Assembly: GCA_039545355.1 (NCBI GenBank)
Contig: BCJJ01000023.1
Coordinates: 435,362-499,361, forward strand
DNA from: Trichosporon coremiiforme
Lineage: Eukaryota; Basidiomycota; Tremellomycetes; Trichosporonales; Trichosporonaceae
Length of the DNA stretch: 64,000 bases
Direction: 5' to 3'
The translations under genes were made by a program, and so were the position numbers. Position 1 is the first letter of the stretch, and each line of letters starts with the position of its first letter. This document shows positions 60,026 to 64,000 of the stretch, one piece after another. The notes under the pieces are model-generated. The model searched no databases. It saw only the letters and a program-made list of their open reading frames with translations, and was not told the origin of the DNA.

Positions 60026-60762
60026 CGCGCCGCTGCCGCTGTCGTTACTCGCTCGTGAGTCGGTCGTGAGTTTCGTGTGCGAGTCGTGAGTCGTGAGTGA
60101 TGATGATGACAACAAGTGAGAAGCAGCACGCGAGTGTTTTCCGTCTCCTGCTGTGATCGGAGATGCACCACTACTGCAGAGTGCTGGCTGGACATGGCCC
60201 ACCGCCGCGTATGTCATCGGGTTTCGCACGGTGGCGCCAAGAGTCAGATAAGGGATGCAGAGCTTATTCGACCTCCTCTTATCGGGACGCTTGGTGGCGG
60301 TGGCGACTTGCGGAGAGTCAAGGCGTGCCCGTTCGGGGCGGCCTGCTGCGCGTGGGTGTGCGGTGTGCGGTGTGTTCGGTGCGCTGGGTGGCACGGTGGG
60401 CCAGCGCGCGCAGAGTCAGCCGACCAGCCTTGGTTCAGCGGGACCTAATGATCTGACGAGTTCTGGGACTTCTGGGACGAGACGCGGAGGCTGATTTCCG
60501 TGACACCCGGCGCCCGGCCCGGCGCGACACCCAAGCCATCCGCCGTCCGCCGTCTCAGCCCAGGAACACGTGCCTGCGCAGCTCCCTCGACCGCGCCTTG
60601 GACCCAGTGCACAAAGGCAGCCGGGCCTGGGCTTGGCGTGTCAGTAGTGCAATCAGTCTCCATGAGCAAGGCAGTAGCCACGCTCACCGCTCACAGCCTG
60701 TTGTTCTGAACCGGCTCAGAGCACAACCATCTCACAACCACCCCATCCACGCCCACCCCAAA
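60026..60762. other. Divergent promoter region of ureD and the sphingoid-base kinase
   Basis: No other gene seen. The ureD frame stays open upstream to about 60394 but with unconvincing sequence. The last 60 nt before ATG 60763 are C/A-rich leader. Confidence 0.55.
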
Positions 60763-62596
60763 ATGAAGCAGCAAGACCTCCCCGTCTTGCTCGAGCACAG
60801 CAAGCGCGGCCTGCTCTCCATCGACGACGGACGCCTCGACGTCCTCCAGCTCTCGAGCGATGGCAACCGTGAGTATCCAGCATCCCCGACGCGCGGCCTG
60901 CGTGCCTTCTGACTCTGACCTCCTCAGCCCCGAAACGGCTCATGTCGTCGCCACTCCGCCTCGTCCTGCTTGCGAAACTCGGCGCGGCCCCTGCGTCCGC
61001 CAAGTCGGCCGGAAAAACTAGACTCGACCTGCACGCGCTCGTGCAGAAGGGCGCAAAGAGCCATGCCCTCCACCTGACCAAGATCCACGTCCTCGTCGAG
61101 GCGTCGCATGCGGCCGACGCGGAGGCTTGGTGTGCCGAGCTCATGGCTGCCGCGTATCCGGTTACCGCTCCCTGTCGTCGTGTCTTGCTTCTGCTCAACC
61201 CCGTCGGCGGCAAGGGCAAGGCGAAGCAGCTCGTCGCCAAGGAGGTCGTGCCCGTGCTTGAGGCGGCGGGGTGCAAGGTCGACCTGAAGGAGACGACGCA
61301 CCGGAATCACGCCGAAGAGATTTGTGCGACCATCCCGCTCGACTATGAGTGAGTAGTGTCGGCAGCTCCCCTCACAAGTGGCGCCAGTTGTTCTTGTGGC
61401 AGTGTACAGTGTAACTGACACGCAGCGTCATCGCGACCGCCTCAGGCGACGGCATCATTTACGAAGCGCTGAACGGGCTCGGCTCCCGGCCTGACGCGCG
61501 GCGCGCGCTGCGTATCCCGATCGCGCCGATCCCGACTGGTTCCGCGAATGCGTGCAACATCAACCTGATGGGCATCAAGGACACGTTCAACCTCCCGCTA
61601 GCAGCTCTGAACGCCATCAAGGGGCAGCCGACGACCGTCGACCTGTGCTCGATCCTCCTGCTTCCCGAGGGGAAGCGGCGCCTGTCCTTCCTGTCCCAGG
61701 CGACGGGCCTCATGGTGGACGCGGACATTGGCACCGAGAATCTGAGGTGGATGGGCGACGCGCGCTTCATGTACGGGTTCCTGCGTGGCATCGCTGCCAA
61801 CAAGGGCGCCAAGATGAAGATGGTCCTCGACGTTGCGGACAAGGACAAGGCGGCGATGGACCGGGACGCGCGTGAGGACGCCCAGCGCGCACTCGGCAAG
61901 GTCTATGGCGGGGGGACGGACCCGCTTGACCTGCTCCGGGGCGTGCAGACGAAGACCCCCAGGGACGAGCAGCCCGTGATCGCTGAGGGGACCAACGGCA
62001 CGGCGGTGAAGGCGGTGAACGGGGACGCGCAGCCGGCCGGCACTGCCGCTGACGAGGAGGAGGACGGACCTCTGCCCGAAGCCAAGCCCCTCCAGCCGAC
62101 GGAGAGTTGGCTCACAATCGACGCCTCGCACCACCACCCCCGCGGGTCCAAGTCGTTCAGCAACACGTGGGAATCCGGCCAGGCCGCGCTGTACATGTAC
62201 GCGGGGCTGATGCCCTATGTGGCGAGGGATCTGAACCAGTGGCCCGTGATCCGTCTAGGCAGCGGGGTCATGGACGTTGTCGTGCAGCGTGTCGTCGCCC
62301 GAAGCACCTTGATCAACGGAATCAGCGGTGCCGAAGTCGGGAAACCGTTCTACCAACCCTCCCAACTCTACCTCAAGGTCAGGGGGTACACGTGCAAGAA
62401 TCTAGATCGGAAGCACCAGCCCCAGTTCACGATTGACGGCGAGGCCTTTGACTGGGACGAGTTCCACGTCGAGGTCCTCCCGAGGGCAGGCACGGTCGCA
62501 TCCCTCGACGGCCGTTTGTACGTGAGCGACTTTTTCAAGTCCCCGGCACCGGCACCCAAGTCCAAATCCAAGGCGCACAGCGTCAACGGGTCATGA
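60763..62596 (+). CDS. Sphingoid long-chain-base kinase, Lcb4/Lcb5 type (565 aa, 3 exons)
   Basis: Phosphorylates sphingosine-type bases to their 1-phosphates; membrane-associated lipid signalling and sphingolipid turnover. Exons are 60763-60868, 60928-61348 and 61426-62596, with introns of 59 and 77 nt. The diacylglycerol-kinase-like catalytic domain starts RRVLLLLNPVGGKGKAKQL near residue 120. It includes the Lys-rich helix and HRNHAEEI, then TASGDGIIYEALNGL near 182 (the nucleotide-binding SGDG). IPTGSANA, with its Gly-rich turn, comes next. GLMVDADIGTENLRWMGDARF (substrate site) follows, then a poorly conserved insert of about 80 residues with ANGTAVKA-like repeats. The C-terminus reads DGEAFDWDEFHVEVLPR, as in Lcb4. 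No membrane segment; lipid recruitment expected. Convergent with the AVT-type gene. Confidence 0.94.
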
Positions 62597-63062
62597 CACG
62601 TGAGGCCTGGAGAGCCCTACGAAACAGATGGAGGAAACGGAGGAAGAGAGAGAAAGGGCTCCTTGAGACCGGGCCTCATTCCGAAACCGTATACCTGGCG
62701 CAGCGAAAACCTCGTCGAGTACGCCCGCCCCCTCGCCATCATGCTCACGAGCGCATTTGCGACTTTCATCATGCTGTATTTTTAGTCGATCAGGCTGTTT
62801 ATGTGCGTCGAGGCTGGGGGTAGGGACAGGGCCGTCTGTCTGCGTCACAGTAGCAGGCCGACTACCGACTACCCTGCCGGCTGGCCGAGACGGTTGTTTA
62901 TCTTCTCATGTTCAGAGACAATGAATGTTTATCTTGGAGTTGACCTTGGAGAATGTGGAGGGTATTCATGCAAGAGGGTAGTCTAAGTGGCAAGATAGAA
63001 ATACAGTGAAGCCGAACTGAAGTTTTCAGGCTTTTTGAATGCGATCAGGCGGACTAAGAGGA
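62597..63062. other. Convergent 3' spacer
   Basis: Holds the 3' regions of the kinase gene and the transporter gene. A plus frame with one hydrophobic segment (about 62600-62785) is not supported as a gene. Confidence 0.5.
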
Positions 63063-64000
63063 CTAAGAGCACACCTTATGGGACACCTCGCCCTTGAACG
63101 TCTTGACGACTGTGAGGCCGGTCGACAGCAACAGCACAATAGTCCCAAACGTCGCGCACAGCACGGCGGGGAGTTTCTGGCGCGACGTCCAGCTGCCGTT
63201 CGTCAGGGAGTAGTAGGCGATGGCGGGGAACTGCTGTCAGCTTGCTTCACACTCAACACACGTGAGCAACGAGAGCACGATGCAACTCACGATGAAAGCG
63301 AGGGCCGTGGCACTAAGTCCGCCGGCAATCTCAAGCACGACGCCGAGGTCGCACGTCATGAGACTGATGAGCATGGCGCCGAACACAATCCCGCTCGTCA
63401 CGGCGACATGACGCGTTTGGCTGAACGGACGGCCCTTGTAAAACGTGTCCTCGATGACTTCGCGGCAGACGTAGTTTTCCAACGGAATCGTGGTGCTCAT
63501 GTTGGCACCGAAACAGAAACGCGCAATGTTGATGACCCAGTCGTCGGCTGCGAAATTGTTCAGAATGTTGCCTTCCGTCTTATCCGTGAACACGAGGTAG
63601 CCGGTAATGCTCAGGAGCAGGCAGCAGATCAGAGACATGGATGTCGATGCGTGCGTCACTTGGTTGAAACGGTCCAATGTCGGCACGTCGATCGACTGGT
63701 AGATGAACATTGTGTTGTGGTGGCAGACGAACTGGGGTTAGCTTTGGACCAAGGCCGAATCTCAGTTGAGAGAAACAAGGGAGGGAGAGAACTCACTGCA
63801 AAGGAGATGACACCGATGGCTTCAAAGACGCCAGGGCGCACGACGGAGAAGGCATGCGTCGGGTCACCGCGCAGGGAGCGGTCGACGCCGACACTCCGGA
63901 ACACCACGGAGAACACGATCACGCCCATGCTGATCAGGGCGAAGGAGCTGCTCTTGGACAGCTTCACGATGTCCCTATGCAGAGACAGCGGGAATGCGAC
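63063..64000 (-). CDS. AVT/SLC38-type amino-acid transporter, partial (C-terminal part)
   Basis: Probable vacuolar or plasma-membrane amino-acid transporter of the Aa_trans (AVT, SLC38-like) family. Exons in the window are 64000-63797 (partial), 63731-63291 and 63230-63063, with introns of 65 and 60 nt. The 5' end lies outside. The first visible residues read VAFPLSLHRDIVKLSK, a family hallmark (FPLSLHRDI). Then come FVCHHNTMFIYQSID, ICCLLLSITGYLVFTDKTEGN and several further helices, ending TFKGEVSHKVCS. About six hydrophobic segments remain. Different subfamily from the Mtr-like permease at 5.8 kb. The direction of transport cannot be told. Confidence 0.88.

Overview
This is eukaryotic nuclear DNA from a fungus, most likely a basidiomycete yeast of the Tremellomycetes, possibly Trichosporonales (an inference from style and gene content, not a database match). 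It is GC-rich, and almost every gene carries several very short introns (35-60 nt). Donors are GTGAGT/GTAAGT, the branch site is CTGAC or CTAAC, and the acceptor follows 5-15 nt later. Gene content is fungal: Skn7, Asi-type RING ligase, Sis1, Lst8, Smc3, UreD, a Dal5-type permease. All gene models below were assembled by hand from splice signals; for multi-exon genes the exon lengths sum to a multiple of three unless stated.

Layout. 1-5.8 kb: a small coiled-coil protein and a GT31 glycosyltransferase, both on minus. 5.8-10.6 kb: an amino-acid permease, an aquaporin-like protein with a long N-terminal tail, and a broken ORF. 10.8-16.1 kb: the two-component transcription factor Skn7, divergent from a short-chain dehydrogenase. 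16.2-25.3 kb: an ING/PHD protein, a Ser/Thr-rich membrane sensor, a basic hypothetical, a four-exon 98-residue membrane protein and an Asi1/Asi3-like RING ligase. 25.9-35.4 kb: PRPP synthetase, a DUF1275 membrane protein, a glutathione S-transferase with an apparent 1-nt frameshift, an adenosine-deaminase-like enzyme, a 36-residue basic microprotein gene with a spliced leader, and a 122-residue secreted Cys-rich protein. 37.5-39.2 kb: an MFS permease. 39.2-44.2 kb: a gene-poor stretch with an uninterrupted 44-nt C tract. 44.2-48.3 kb: a low-complexity gene broken by two in-frame TAG codons, an acidic hypothetical and Lst8. 48.3-51.5 kb: gene-poor apart from a mini zinc-cluster ORF. 51.5-64 kb: Sis1, a YCII-domain protein, Smc3, UreD, a sphingoid-base kinase and the 3' end of a vacuolar-type amino-acid transporter that runs off the window.

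Most genes are dispersed housekeeping genes, not a cluster. Some share a process. Skn7, the Wsc/Mid2-like sensor and the aquaporin all belong to families linked to wall or osmotic stress. Lst8 and the amino-acid permeases belong to nutrient sensing; the Asi-like ligase belongs to amino-acid sensing and nuclear-membrane quality control. UreD and the Dal5-type permease fit nitrogen use. I see no evidence for a defence system, biosynthetic cluster or intact transposon. The best candidates for something undescribed are the small genes (microprotein, 98-residue membrane protein, secreted Cys-rich protein, mini zinc cluster) and the double-TAG ORF.
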